A DNA stretch of 64,000 nt from an uncultured Mogibacterium sp. (GCF_938041965.1 NZ_CALISE010000003.1:62001-126000), one strand, 5' to 3'. Positions 42,315 to 52,759 are shown, counted from the stretch's first letter. Numbers and translations are program-made. The notes: generated by a model from the sequence alone, not told the origin.

Positions 42315-44267
42315 TTAACGCTTAAATGCGCGTGAAATTTCTGATAATGTAAACCTGATGAATGTAGGCCTCCCGTGAGGACAACTAAATGGATTTGCAC
42401 AGTTTGACAATTGCCTGATTAGTTCCTCAATCTCCATCGTGCTAAGCTTATTATTTCCTTTTACAGCGGCTTTACACGAGCGCATGATAAGTTTATCGAT
42501 AACGGTCGTATTCCCTCTATCAGATCTTGATTCTGGATCCTCTATGTATGTGTGGAGAAATATCTCTGCCTCGCCTCTATCCATGTAGGTCGGAATGCCT
42601 CTAACGATGAATGTATTATTTCCAAAATCGTCGATATCGAAGCCTAGCCTAGCGAGATCATCCATCCAGAATCTTTCGTCAGCATATACATCGCTCGAAG
42701 TCTCAATGGAAAAAGGCATTAGCATTGGTTGGGATATGTGTTCCGAGTCATTATACATAGTAATAAAACGCTCGTACATAATACGCTCGTGAGCAGCGTG
42801 TTGATCAATTAGATATGCTATATCAGTTGATTGCATGATAATGTATGTATCAAATAAGTATCCCTTATATAATAGTGAATCAAAATCAAATGCCTGGACA
42901 TTAGGTGCTTTAATTGCAATCTGCTTTTTAATTATAGCATTATCTATAGCATTATCGTTAATTTTAACATCGTTATTATTTGCATTTGATGTGCTATTAA
43001 TATGATCAGATTCTTCAAAACTACCTTTTAAAGAATCTGTATCAGTGAAATTTTGTGCAGATTCAGCTAATCCATTAGGTGCGTATATATCAGTGATATC
43101 TGAAACCCTCGTTTTAGACGCAAGAAATGACTTTATATCAACCTGGGTACTCTTTTCATTAGCGGAACTAGCGGATTTAAGCGAATTATCTTGATAGGTC
43201 TCCGAAGAGAGTCTTTCAGCGTTTGAAGTGGTAATATCCACTGCTGAAGAGGCTTTTGTATCAGAAGTACCTTCGGACCTAAGACCCATTGCTGAAGGAA
43301 TTGTATTCTCTGTGTTAATTACACGCTTGATAGCGTTTTCTATGTCTTTAACAATATCTTCTTCGTGTAGAAATTTTATTTCCTTCTTATTAGGATGTAT
43401 ATTTACATCTATAGTTTCCGGGTTAACTTCAATAAATAAGATGCAAATCGTGTGACCGGAGAATATTCTGTCTCCATACCCTTTTATAATACCCTTTTCA
43501 ATAGTAGAGCTACTGATATATCTGCCATTTACAAAGAATATTTGCCCTCTTTTATTGCTCTTTGTACTCCCTGGATCGGAGATAAATCCATGAACATAAT
43601 CACCATGAATTTCTATCAGTTCGCGATAAGATGGATAAATTGACTGAATTGTAGTGAGTATATCACCAGTACCAGGTGTTGCAATAACAGTCTGTTTGTT
43701 GTTAATGAGTCTGAAAGCAATGTGGGAATAGTATATGGCAATCTTTTGAATCATATCGATGATTACTGTTGCTTCTGCAGCATCACTCTTCATAAATTTT
43801 CGTCTTGCAGGAGTGTTATAAAATATATCCTCAACTACCATGGTCGTACCAGTATTCATACCAGTCTTCTCTATGCTTACAGTTGTTCCCCCTTGCATCT
43901 TAAGCTTAGTGCCCAGTTCGGAATCTGCTGTCTTGGAATATACTGTAAGTCTAGAGATTGCAGTTATACTAGCCAGGGCTTCACCTCTGAACCCAAGGGT
44001 ATTTATATGATCAAGATCGCTGAGTTTTGATATCTTACCTGTTGCGTGTCTTTCAAATGCCAGTTCAATCTCATCGCTAACTATTCCAGAACCATTGTCT
44101 GTTACCCTTATGTATGATTTACCGCCATTTTTGATTTCAATTACTATCTGTGAGGAGCCAGCGTCAATAGAGTTCTCGATTAGCTCTTTGACAATAGAAA
44201 GTGGGCGTTCAATAACCTCGCCTGCAGCTATTTTATCGGCTATAAATTCGTCGAGAATTCTTATCAT
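42315..44267 (-). CDS. mutL: DNA mismatch repair protein MutL
   Basis: 650 residues. The GHKL ATPase domain has ELIENSIDAGSSQIVIE, TDNGSGI and TLGFRGEALASI; the C-terminal dimerisation domain contains DQHAAHERIMYERF, the motif of endonuclease-type MutL, plus SCKAAVKGNNKLS and CPHGRPT. A hydrophilic linker (about 330-450) joins them. A MutH-independent nicking mechanism is therefore expected. It lies 11 bases after mutS; AGAAGGAG precedes the start. Confidence 0.97.
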   Translation of the reverse strand: MIRILDEFIADKIAAGEVIERPLSIVKELIENSIDAGSSQIVIEIKNGGKSYIRVTDNGSGIVSDEIELAFERHATGKISKLSDLDHINTLGFRGEALASITAISRLTVYSKTADSELGTKLKMQGGTTVSIEKTGMNTGTTMVVEDIFYNTPARRKFMKSDAAEATVIIDMIQKIAIYYSHIAFRLINNKQTVIATPGTGDILTTIQSIYPSYRELIEIHGDYVHGFISDPGSTKSNKRGQIFFVNGRYISSSTIEKGIIKGYGDRIFSGHTICILFIEVNPETIDVNIHPNKKEIKFLHEEDIVKDIENAIKRVINTENTIPSAMGLRSEGTSDTKASSAVDITTSNAERLSSETYQDNSLKSASSANEKSTQVDIKSFLASKTRVSDITDIYAPNGLAESAQNFTDTDSLKGSFEESDHINSTSNANNNDVKINDNAIDNAIIKKQIAIKAPNVQAFDFDSLLYKGYLFDTYIIMQSTDIAYLIDQHAAHERIMYERFITMYNDSEHISQPMLMPFSIETSSDVYADERFWMDDLARLGFDIDDFGNNTFIVRGIPTYMDRGEAEIFLHTYIEDPESRSDRGNTTVIDKLIMRSCKAAVKGNNKLSTMEIEELIRQLSNCANPFSCPHGRPTFIRFTLSEISRAFKR

Positions 44268-44278
44268 GGTAACTCCTT

Positions 44279-46876
44279 CTATTTTACTTTATCCTGGATT
44301 TCCTTTAATTTTAACATCGCTTCCATCGGTGTGATGTTATTAAGATTAATATCCTTTATTTCATCGATAACTTCTTCATATTCGTTCTCGTCATCTGCTA
44401 CAATACTATGTCCAAAGAATGATATCTGATCACTCGATAGTGGTGATGAACTAGAGCCAGACTCAAGTTCTCTGAGCTTTGAAGCAGCCTTCTTACGGAT
44501 CTCAGAAGGAACTCCGGCAATTTTTGCAACATGAATACCGTAGCTTTTACTAGCAGGTTTCTCAGATATCTTGTGAAGAAATACAATATCACTTCCCTGC
44601 TCACTTACAGCAACAGATAGATTCTTAACGTTTGAGTATTTATTTTCGAGAACCGTTAACTCGTGGTAGTGAGTAGCGAACATGGTCCTAATACAATTTC
44701 CAGGTTTTGATAAAAACTCAATGGTAGCCCATGCAATTGAAAGGCCATCAAATGTACTAGTACCTCTTCCGATTTCATCGAGAATGATTAGGCTACGCTC
44801 AGTTGCATTTCTAAGGATATTTGCTAGCTCACTCATCTCTATGTAGAAAGTTGATTGACCATGAGACAAATTATCGGAAGCACCTATTCTGGTGAACACT
44901 CTATCAACCGCTCCAATATGCGCATGTTCACAAGGAACAAACGATCCAATCTGTGCCATCAGCACTATAATGGCTGTTTGGCGCATGTAAGTTGATTTAC
45001 CAGACATGTTAGGACCTGTGATTATCAGCATGCTGCGTGATACTGTATCAAGTAGCGTACTATTTGATACGAATAACCCTTCCCCAATCATCTGCTCCAC
45101 TGCTGGGTGACGACCTTCTTTAATGTCTATTACACTAGAATCATCTACAATGGGCTTTACATAGCCATATCTTGAAGCAACATCGGCAAGAGACGTCAGA
45201 ACGTCGAGAAGAGCTACAGAGGCAGATGCTCGTTGAAGCCTCGCAAAATATGGTTCGATAGAAGCTCGAATTTCTTTAAAAATCTCATATTCTATATTAT
45301 TAATTTTAGCCTCAGCTGATAGGACAAGGCTCTCCTTCTCCTTCAGTTCCGGTGTTATGTATCTCTCGTTGTTGACGAGTGTTTGCTTTCTAATGTAGTC
45401 ATCTGGTACAAGTGGAAGATTAGATTTACTGATATCGATATAGTATCCAAACACCTTGTTGAATCCAACCTTTAGATTCTTAATACCTGTGCGCTCTTTT
45501 TCTCTAGTCTCAAGACCAGTAATCCATTCTTTTGCATCCTTTATTGATAATTTTATACTATCAAGTTCTTCAGAATAACCTGGCTTAATAAGTTCTCCAT
45601 CCGTGATTGTAAATGGTGGTTCTTCAACAATAGCATTCTCGATAAGAGCCTCTAGTTCCGAAAAATCGTCAAGAGATGAATAGATTTCGTTTAAAAGAGG
45701 TGAATTTATATTACATAACTCGTCCTTAATTGATGGTAGCTCTCTGAGAGTAGTCTTAAGCGCTATGAGGTCTTTGCCATTAGCTCTCATGCTCGCTATC
45801 CTAGCTGTTAGACGCTCAAAATCATATACGTGTTTGAGTGACGAAACTATATTCGCTCTATTAACTGGCAAATCAACTAGTATTTCAACTGCATCAAGCC
45901 TCTTGTTAATTGCATCGCTATCCCTTAGAGGCTCTTTAATGAACCTTCTGATAAGTCTTCCTCCCATTGCTGTGTGGGTCTTATCTAAAACGTCAAGCAA
46001 AGAGCCCTTCTGGCTCTGATTATATTGTGTTTCTAGCAGCTCTAGATTGCGCATAGTTGACCTATCTAGAATCATATTTAGGCCGGATTCCTTTAAAATT
46101 AAATGCTTAATCTGTGGAGATGCATGCTTTTCGGTTTCCATTAGATACAGAAGAAGTGATCCTGAAGCAATTGTAACTTCCCTCTTATCCTGTATATCTA
46201 GAGGAATAAGAGAAGTTACTTCAAATTGAGACAGGAGTATGTCTTCGCAAGACGAGTATTTAAAATATGATTCATCTATAGTATTTATATAGGTGCCCGG
46301 TGACGTCTTGCAGTATAGGTCAATAAAATCTGAAGAGGTTTCATCAAAGTAAATGATTTCTTTAGGAGAGATTCTCACAAGCTCAGAAATCAACAGCTCG
46401 TTGTCATGATCATCACGGACTTCAAGTGCTGTAAATTCACCGGTAGTTATATCAGTGTATGCTATCCCGCTAGTCTTTTTAGTAATGTATACAGAGGCTA
46501 AATATAAATTGTCTTTCGCATTTGTTGATTCATCTATATCAATTGTTCCAGGAGTGATTATTCTGATTACTTCTCGCTTTACAATGCCTTTAGCCTCTTT
46601 TGGGTCTTCAATCTGTTCACAAATAGCAACTTTATATCCTTTTGCAACTAGTTTAGCAATATATGAATTCGCAGCATGAAAAGGAACACCACACATAGGT
46701 GCCCTTTCTTCTAACCCGCAATTTCTGCCAGTTAAAGTAAGTTCCAATTCACGAGATGTTATCAGAGCGTCATCAAAAAAAAGCTCATAAAAATCACCTA
46801 GCCTATACATTAACAAGCAGTCTTTGTATTGCTCTTTTATGTCGAAATATTGCTTCATCATCGGTGAAAGGCCCAT
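44279..46876 (-). CDS. mutS: DNA mismatch repair protein MutS
   Basis: 865-residue mismatch-recognition ATPase. The mismatch-binding motif YRLGDFYELFF is near residues 24-34; core and clamp domains follow; Walker A is GPNMSGKST (621-629), and Walker B and signature blocks include IILDEIGRGTSTFDG. The C-terminal tail is complete. GGGGGAG precedes the ATG. It is the first gene of mutS-mutL-miaA-xer-ynbB, possibly continuing from tlyA, which ends 22 bases upstream. Confidence 0.98.
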   Translation of the reverse strand: MGLSPMMKQYFDIKEQYKDCLLMYRLGDFYELFFDDALITSRELELTLTGRNCGLEERAPMCGVPFHAANSYIAKLVAKGYKVAICEQIEDPKEAKGIVKREVIRIITPGTIDIDESTNAKDNLYLASVYITKKTSGIAYTDITTGEFTALEVRDDHDNELLISELVRISPKEIIYFDETSSDFIDLYCKTSPGTYINTIDESYFKYSSCEDILLSQFEVTSLIPLDIQDKREVTIASGSLLLYLMETEKHASPQIKHLILKESGLNMILDRSTMRNLELLETQYNQSQKGSLLDVLDKTHTAMGGRLIRRFIKEPLRDSDAINKRLDAVEILVDLPVNRANIVSSLKHVYDFERLTARIASMRANGKDLIALKTTLRELPSIKDELCNINSPLLNEIYSSLDDFSELEALIENAIVEEPPFTITDGELIKPGYSEELDSIKLSIKDAKEWITGLETREKERTGIKNLKVGFNKVFGYYIDISKSNLPLVPDDYIRKQTLVNNERYITPELKEKESLVLSAEAKINNIEYEIFKEIRASIEPYFARLQRASASVALLDVLTSLADVASRYGYVKPIVDDSSVIDIKEGRHPAVEQMIGEGLFVSNSTLLDTVSRSMLIITGPNMSGKSTYMRQTAIIVLMAQIGSFVPCEHAHIGAVDRVFTRIGASDNLSHGQSTFYIEMSELANILRNATERSLIILDEIGRGTSTFDGLSIAWATIEFLSKPGNCIRTMFATHYHELTVLENKYSNVKNLSVAVSEQGSDIVFLHKISEKPASKSYGIHVAKIAGVPSEIRKKAASKLRELESGSSSSPLSSDQISFFGHSIVADDENEYEEVIDEIKDINLNNITPMEAMLKLKEIQDKVK

Positions 46877-46897
46877 AATCTCCCCCTTTGTATGTTA

Positions 46898-47692
46898 TTA
46901 ATAATCGAGCTCGCCGTGAGCTATGTTCACAACCTCTTGTGGCGAGATTTCTTCAGATGATTCTGTTTTCTTGAGGTATAGTAGATATTCAATATTACCT
47001 TTAGTTCCTTTGACAGGAGAATAATCTAACCCATGTGGATATAGTCCGTTATCAGATGCGTAGCCGATGACATTCCCTATCACCTCCACGTGGACTTTAC
47101 TATCACGAACTATGCCTTTTTTTCCCACCTGCTCTCTACCTGCTTCAAATTGCGGCTTAATGAGACACATAACTGCTCCTGTATCCTTGAGAATTTTTGA
47201 TGCAACAGGAAACATATGCCTTAATGAAATAAATGAAACATCGATGGATATGAAATCGATCGGCTCTTCAATAAGGGTTGTATCGAGATAACGAATGTTA
47301 GTTTTCTCCATGTTAATCACCCTAGGGTCTACACGTAGCTTGTAGTCGAGCTGGCCATAACCAACATCTAGAGCGTAAACTTTTAGTGCTCCGTTCATTA
47401 GCATGCAGTCGGTAAAACCGCCAGTAGAAGCTCCCATATCAACAGCATAGCAACCATTTAGTTTGATATTAAATGATTGTATAGCCTTTTCCAGCTTTAG
47501 ACCGCCACGACTAACATATTTAAGAAGCTTGTCTTTAACTTTAAATTCACTATCTACATCGAATTTTTGACCAGATTTAGTCTCAACAATTCCGTCAACT
47601 GTTACAAGACCAGCCATTATTGTACGCTTTGCGTTATCCCGTGATGAGGCAAGTCCATTATTCACGAGTATGACATCAAGCCTTTCTTTCAA
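46898..47692 (-). CDS. tlyA: TlyA family rRNA methyltransferase
   Basis: 264 residues: N-terminal S4 RNA-binding domain (about 1-65, ERLDVILVNNGLASSRDNAK) and an FtsJ-type SAM domain (DMGASTGGFTDCMLMNGA, IDVSFISL). TlyA proteins 2'-O-methylate 16S and 23S rRNA and affect capreomycin sensitivity; older labels read hemolysin A. The start codon appears to be TTG at 47692, inside the end of dxs (17-base overlap), with AAAGGAG 12 bases upstream; no ATG gives a complete S4 domain. Confidence 0.92.
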   Translation of the reverse strand: MKERLDVILVNNGLASSRDNAKRTIMAGLVTVDGIVETKSGQKFDVDSEFKVKDKLLKYVSRGGLKLEKAIQSFNIKLNGCYAVDMGASTGGFTDCMLMNGALKVYALDVGYGQLDYKLRVDPRVINMEKTNIRYLDTTLIEEPIDFISIDVSFISLRHMFPVASKILKDTGAVMCLIKPQFEAGREQVGKKGIVRDSKVHVEVIGNVIGYASDNGLYPHGLDYSPVKGTKGNIEYLLYLKKTESSEEISPQEVVNIAHGELDY

Positions 47693-49553
47693 AGTACTCA
47701 GTTGCTCCTTTCACTATATCATTCGCAGTCATTTTGCATTCAATTCGAAGCTGCTCGATAGAGCCTTGTTCTATAAATTTATCAGGGACACCAAAGTTAA
47801 TTAACCCATAATTATTTCCTGCCTCAATCGCTCTAGCAGCGAATATCTCTCCAAAGCCTCCGCGAATAATATTATCCTCTATAGTAATCACAAGTTTAGT
47901 ATCTAGTTTAGTTAGGTCTTCTTCAAATGGACTTACTACACATACGTTTGTTACTCCGACATTATAGCCATTTGACATGAGCTCTCGTGCAGCCTCAAGT
48001 GCATTATCAAGCATATTTCCAACTGCAAAGATAGTAATATCAGAGCCATTAGAAAGCTTTATGTTATTACCTGTAAATGTCTTTAATTTGAGATGATCAA
48101 ATTTGGAAGAACCACGGGGGTATCTTATAGCTACAGGAGAATTCATGTTCTTTACAGCATATTCGAGCATCTCTTCAAGCTGTGCTCCATCCGCAGGTGC
48201 AAACACTGTCATATTTGGAATACTTGAAAGATAGCTAAGATCAAATACACCGTGATGTGTTTCACCGTCTGCACCTACTAGTCCAGCTCTATCAACTCCA
48301 AATATGACATGCTGATTTTGTATACATACATCTTCAATGATTTGGTCATATGCCCTCTGAAGGAATGAAGAGTAGATTGGTGCAACTGGAATCATGCCAG
48401 CTTTTGCAAGTCCTGCAGCAAAAAGTACAGCATGTTGTTCAGCAATTCCTACATCAAAGAAACGATTTGGAAGCTCATCGCAAAATGGACCCAGCCCAGT
48501 AGCGGTTCCCATGGCTGCTGTAATAGCAACTATTCGGTCATCTTCTTTCGCTAATTCTAGTAACTTATTACCAAATACTTCTGAGAATGAAACCTCGCTG
48601 GATGAATTATTTGACGATAATAAATTACCGTTATCAATGCTAAATGGACCGACACCATGGAATTTTCTAGGAAATTTTTCGGACCATGAATAGCCTTTAC
48701 CTTTTGTCGTAATAACGTGAACGATAGTCGGTCCTTCGACCGAATTTGCTGCATTAAATGCCTCTAGTAGCTTAGGAATATCATATCCATCAACTGGACC
48801 GATATACTTAATGCCAAGTTCTTCAAAAAGGATTCCCTGTTGATCTAGCACCGAAAGCTTAATTCGTGATTTTGTTCGACTTATTCCATTTGAAATAGGC
48901 TTTCCTATCAGCGGAATTCTATTCAGCGATGTACGTACGGATTTTTTTGCATTAATATAATTAGATGAGCTACGAAGACGCTGCAAATGCTTTGACATAG
49001 CTCCTACATTATGGGCGATGGACATGCCATTATCATTCAGTATTATGCGTATCTTTAGCCTATTAGAACCGATGTTATTTAGAGCCTCGTAAACCAAGCC
49101 TCCAGTCATGGCCCCATCTCCTATTAGCGCAACTACTTCGCTATCTTCTCCTTTTAAATTGCGAGCCACTGCGTAGCCAGCGGCTGCACCAAGTGATGTG
49201 CTACTGTGACCAGTATCATATGCGTCATGAACACTTTCATATGCTTTAGGGAAACCGCTTAGCCCCTTAAATTTACGGAGTGTGTCGAATTGATCAGCTC
49301 TGCCTGTAATTATCTTATGTACATAAGTCTGATGGCCGACGTCATAGATTAATTTGTCACTAGGACTGTTGTAAACCCTATGCATAGCGACAGTTAACTC
49401 AACTACACCGAGATTTGATGCAAGATGACCACCGGTTTTAGAAACTTTCTGAATCAAAAATTCCCGGATGTCACTGCATAGTTCCTCGAGTTCATTTTCG
49501 TCAGCTGATTTTATAATAGATATCAGATCTTCATGTTCAAGATCATATTTCAT
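47676..49553 (-). CDS. dxs: 1-deoxy-D-xylulose-5-phosphate synthase
   Basis: 625-residue thiamine-diphosphate enzyme, the first step of the MEP isoprenoid pathway (pyruvate plus glyceraldehyde 3-phosphate). Marks: GGHLASNLGVVELTVAMH, YDVGHQTYVHKIITGR, the TPP motif VVALIGDGAMTGGLVYEALNN, and the transketolase-C region with EQHAVLFAAGLA. Complete. Its ATG overlaps the ispA stop (TAATG), so supply of precursors and prenyl chain building are coupled. Confidence 0.97.
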   Translation of the reverse strand: MKYDLEHEDLISIIKSADENELEELCSDIREFLIQKVSKTGGHLASNLGVVELTVAMHRVYNSPSDKLIYDVGHQTYVHKIITGRADQFDTLRKFKGLSGFPKAYESVHDAYDTGHSSTSLGAAAGYAVARNLKGEDSEVVALIGDGAMTGGLVYEALNNIGSNRLKIRIILNDNGMSIAHNVGAMSKHLQRLRSSSNYINAKKSVRTSLNRIPLIGKPISNGISRTKSRIKLSVLDQQGILFEELGIKYIGPVDGYDIPKLLEAFNAANSVEGPTIVHVITTKGKGYSWSEKFPRKFHGVGPFSIDNGNLLSSNNSSSEVSFSEVFGNKLLELAKEDDRIVAITAAMGTATGLGPFCDELPNRFFDVGIAEQHAVLFAAGLAKAGMIPVAPIYSSFLQRAYDQIIEDVCIQNQHVIFGVDRAGLVGADGETHHGVFDLSYLSSIPNMTVFAPADGAQLEEMLEYAVKNMNSPVAIRYPRGSSKFDHLKLKTFTGNNIKLSNGSDITIFAVGNMLDNALEAARELMSNGYNVGVTNVCVVSPFEEDLTKLDTKLVITIEDNIIRGGFGEIFAARAIEAGNNYGLINFGVPDKFIEQGSIEQLRIECKMTANDIVKGATEYFERKA

Positions 49554-50446
49554 TATGCTCTCCTCTGTTCTAGCCTAAGTGCTAGATCTCTAAAGAATTT
49601 TTTATCTGATGTTTCAAATTGTTCAATCGATTCAATAGCAGTCATTGTAAGAGCGTGTAGTTCTTCTTTTGCTTGCTCTATACCGTTTACTATTGCAAAA
49701 TTAGCTTTTTCCTGCTGGGAATCTTTGCCAGGTGTCTTGCCGAGTTCTTCTATTGAACCGGTCATATCCAGTATATCGTCGGATATCTGAAATGCTTTTC
49801 CGATACATCTAGCATATACGTTAAATGCATCGATTATAGATTCATCCGCTCCAGTTATACTTAAACCAGCAATAATTGGTGCGCAGATAAGAGCTCCTGT
49901 CTTGTTTTCTTCAATAAAATCAACGAACTCTTGTAAATTAACTTTTGAGCTATTCTCGACATCTACTACTTGACCGGCTATCATCCCATTGACTCCGGCA
50001 GCTTTTGCGATTATAAGACCTGCTCGGCAGTGTCTCCTAAGCTTCTCAGGATTATCAAATTGATATGTAAAATCTCTGAACATCAATTCCATTGCAGCAT
50101 TCAGTAATGCATCTCCTCCGAGAATTGCAATGTCTTCTCCAAATACTTTATGGTTAGTTGGATTTCCACGACGTAAATCATCGTTATCCATCGCTGGTAA
50201 ATCGTCATGAATTAGCGAATAAGTATGAATATATTCAATTGCACATGCGAATGGGAGCGCTTCATATATATTACCGCCAGCAAAATCACATGCAGCTAAC
50301 AGTAGTACAGGGCGAAGTCTCTTGCCACCGCTCGTCAAGCTGTATTTCATGGATTCAAAGAGCGTTTGTGCTTTAGTATCAATTCTAGGAATGTAATCGA
50401 GCAAGTGCTCTTCGATAAGATCTTTATATTCGTTATAATCGTACAT
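49553..50446 (-). CDS. ispA: Polyprenyl (farnesyl/geranylgeranyl) diphosphate synthase
   Basis: 297-residue trans-prenyltransferase that condenses IPP with allylic diphosphates. The first aspartate-rich motif DDLPAMDNDDLRRG and the second DDILD are intact, as is SGGKRLRPVLLL for IPP binding. The chain length of the product cannot be settled by eye. Usual Firmicutes neighbour of xseB and dxs; 8 bases separate it from xseB. Confidence 0.95.
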   Translation of the reverse strand: MYDYNEYKDLIEEHLLDYIPRIDTKAQTLFESMKYSLTSGGKRLRPVLLLAACDFAGGNIYEALPFACAIEYIHTYSLIHDDLPAMDNDDLRRGNPTNHKVFGEDIAILGGDALLNAAMELMFRDFTYQFDNPEKLRRHCRAGLIIAKAAGVNGMIAGQVVDVENSSKVNLQEFVDFIEENKTGALICAPIIAGLSITGADESIIDAFNVYARCIGKAFQISDDILDMTGSIEELGKTPGKDSQQEKANFAIVNGIEQAKEELHALTMTAIESIEQFETSDKKFFRDLALRLEQRRA

Positions 50447-50454
50447 ATCCGCAC

Positions 50455-50655
50455 CTATTCTTCATCAGAATTGAAAACTTCAATTTTCTGTTCTGCTTCA
50501 TCGAGCATTTTATTACAAAGCTCTGCATCCTTCATGCCTTGATCAAATAGTTTCATAGACTCGTCAATTGAAGTTGTCTGCTTGGTAATATTATTTGCGG
50601 CAGCCACTAGATCCTGATAAGCCTCCATAAATGTTTTATCTATATTCTTTGTCAT
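50455..50655 (-). CDS. xseB: Exodeoxyribonuclease VII small subunit
   Basis: 66-residue XseB, which partners XseA to degrade single-stranded DNA. The block LFDQGMKDAELCNKMLDEAE matches the family motif. ATG 50655 follows AGAGGTG with 6 bases between; the frame is open further upstream into the end of xseA, but that stretch lacks a ribosome binding site. An intact small subunit suggests the large subunit is also in use despite its apparent frameshift. Confidence 0.93.
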   Translation of the reverse strand: MTKNIDKTFMEAYQDLVAAANNITKQTTSIDESMKLFDQGMKDAELCNKMLDEAEQKIEVFNSDEE

Positions 50656-50708
50656 ATCACACCTCTTAATTTTTCGTTTTCGACGTAGTTTTTGCTTCAA
50701 ATGACCCA

Positions 50709-51807
50709 TCAAGCCATAACTATGGTATAAATCTCGTCTAAAGCGATATTTGACATGTCTGAGACCACTTTGTCATTCTTTGTGACAAGAGCATAACCCT
50801 TACTGAGCACATTAGTTGGATTATTTTCCTTAAGTGCTATAACTGCTTTATCGATACGAAGTCTCATTTCACGAATCTCTCCATTCATTGCGTGAATGAG
50901 ATGCTCTCTTTGAATTTTAATATTGTTACGTTCCATCTTAATTTTATAAGCGATAGAATTTTTTAATTCTTGTTCATTTCTTGCGATTTGCTCCCTAAGT
51001 TCAAATGTATTAATAGCAGCCATATCAGCAGCAGCGGTTGGGGTCTCGGCTCTTGCATCAGCCACCCAATCCGATATTGATACATCTGATTCGTGACCAA
51101 CTGCACTGATAGTCGGAATCTTTGATGCAAAGATTGCCCGTGCGACACCTTCATCATTAAATGCCGCTAAATCCTCGGCTGAACCACCGCCACGTCCAAT
51201 AATAAGAACGTCTATACATTTGATGGATTTACTATAATTATTAGCAGTTTCAATGCTTTTTATAATGCTCGCCGGAGATCCTATACCTTGTACTAGCGTT
51301 GGAAAAATTATTATATCAGCATAATCGTTCTTGCTTGTTATTATCTTCTTAATGTCTTCTATAGCTGCTCCAGTGTCAGAAGTTATTACACCAATACGCT
51401 TTACAAATCTAGGGATTGGCTTTTTATGTTCTCGAGAAAACAACCCTTCAGATTCGAGGAGCTTCTTTACTCGATTATATTCCTTTGCAAGGTCGCCTTC
51501 ACCAAAGCTTTCAACCATACGGATGGAAAAGGAATAGTTACCACCACGAGCATAAGCGCTTATGTCTCCAAGCGCTACTATTCTACTACCATTTTTAATA
51601 AGAGATGTGTCGATTCTCGAAATATTACTCCTCCATATGACTGCACGAAGTACACTATTTTCATCTTTTAAGGAGAAATACATATGACCGCCACTCGTAG
51701 AAATACCTGATACTTCACCTATTAATGGTAAATTCTTGAGATTAGGATCACCGTTTAATTTTTTTTGAAACGTACTCGTTAAATTGTGTTATTGAAAATG
51801 GATTCAT
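50709..51807 (-). pseudogene. xseA: Exodeoxyribonuclease VII large subunit, frameshifted at an A8 run
   Basis: The long open part starts at the internal Met of MYFSLKDENSVLRAVIWR (51683) and lacks the first 40 or so residues of the OB domain. Those residues are present upstream in two frames: ATG 51807 gives MNPFSITQFNEYVSKK, then after an A8 run (51759-51766, T8 on the plus strand) the other frame gives KLNGDPNLKNLPLIGEVSGI leading into MYFSL. With seven A the gene reads through as a normal XseA. The catalytic region (VIGRGGGSAEDLAAFNDE, VGHESDVSI) is intact. Sequencing error, mutation or transcriptional slippage are possible. Confidence 0.85.
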
Positions 51808-52759
51808 TAAATGCGTTTCCTCCAAGAATAGATATGCCTACTGCGTTATCGCCAGATAGCTCTGGGGTACCAAAATTTATTTTCAAAGAACTACTTTCGT
51901 CCATAAGTTCTCTTATCTTCGTTCTAAAATACTTACTAGATGCCACTCCCCCAGCCATATAAATATTATGTATATCAAACTTATTAGCAAGATATTTTGA
52001 GACATCGAAAAGCAATATCGACAGTCTTTCCATAAGCTCCGCAGCAACTTCCGCTCTTGATTCTTCGATGGCATTTAAAACTTGATACTCAGTACCTGAC
52101 AAGTTAAACCATCCATCATCAACCTTAATCTTTGTAATGTGGCTAGAGCCGTTATATCCATATTTTAAAGCGAGTTGATCGATATACTTCCCTGCTGGAA
52201 AATTGTAACCGAGAGCAACGCCAGCTCTATCTAGTAACTTTCCAACACTTATATCCTTAGTTCCTCCAACTATATCAAGGTCAAAGTGAATATCGTCTCT
52301 GGTCGCAAGAAGAGCTTCTGTTGTACCGCCACTGAGATGAAAAAATATTGTTTTATCATCTGACATCTCGGTTTCAAAAGATTTTAAAACTGAAGCTACA
52401 TGTCCCTCCTGATGAGAAAATGTATAAAGCGGTACAGCAAGACTGCTGCTTAGAAGTTTAGCTGCATTTAATCCTGCCATAAATACGGGCATATATGAAC
52501 TTTCAACTCGTCTCGGAGCATCGGAAGCAGATATACAACAAATCTTACTTCTATCTACTACAGAAAGAGCCTCATCAATAAATGAAGGCAGAACATTTAC
52601 GTGCTTAAAGAAAGCGATAGACTGCCTTAGTCCAAGCGCACCGTGTTCAACCTCCAAAAAATCTGACTTTTCAAATATTGTATTGTTATCTTGATCAGTA
52701 ATTGCAACCGACGTTTTGTAATTAGATGTATCTATGCCAAGACAATATCTATTGCTCAT
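51779..52759 (-). CDS. TsaD/Kae1-like paralogue
   Basis: 326-residue ASKHA-fold protein related to TsaD, the tRNA threonylcarbamoyladenosine transferase. It keeps the metal-binding pair His116/His120 in SHQEGH, with LSGGTTEAL, KLLDRAGVALGY and YMAGGVASSKYFR. Pieces of normal TsaD differ or are shorter, so it is probably the clostridial paralogue found beside nusB and xseA, and the true tsaD would be elsewhere. Its function is unproved. It overlaps nusB by 11 bases, and its end overlaps the true xseA start by 29 bases. Confidence 0.8.
   Translation of the reverse strand: MSNRYCLGIDTSNYKTSVAITDQDNNTIFEKSDFLEVEHGALGLRQSIAFFKHVNVLPSFIDEALSVVDRSKICCISASDAPRRVESSYMPVFMAGLNAAKLLSSSLAVPLYTFSHQEGHVASVLKSFETEMSDDKTIFFHLSGGTTEALLATRDDIHFDLDIVGGTKDISVGKLLDRAGVALGYNFPAGKYIDQLALKYGYNGSSHITKIKVDDGWFNLSGTEYQVLNAIEESRAEVAAELMERLSILLFDVSKYLANKFDIHNIYMAGGVASSKYFRTKIRELMDESSSLKINFGTPELSGDNAVGISILGGNAFNESIFNNTI

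Noticed and set aside
47693..49553. Pseudogene status of tlyA because it lacks an ATG
   Set aside because: A TTG codon with an AAAGGAG site gives a complete S4 domain, so an alternative start is the simpler reading.
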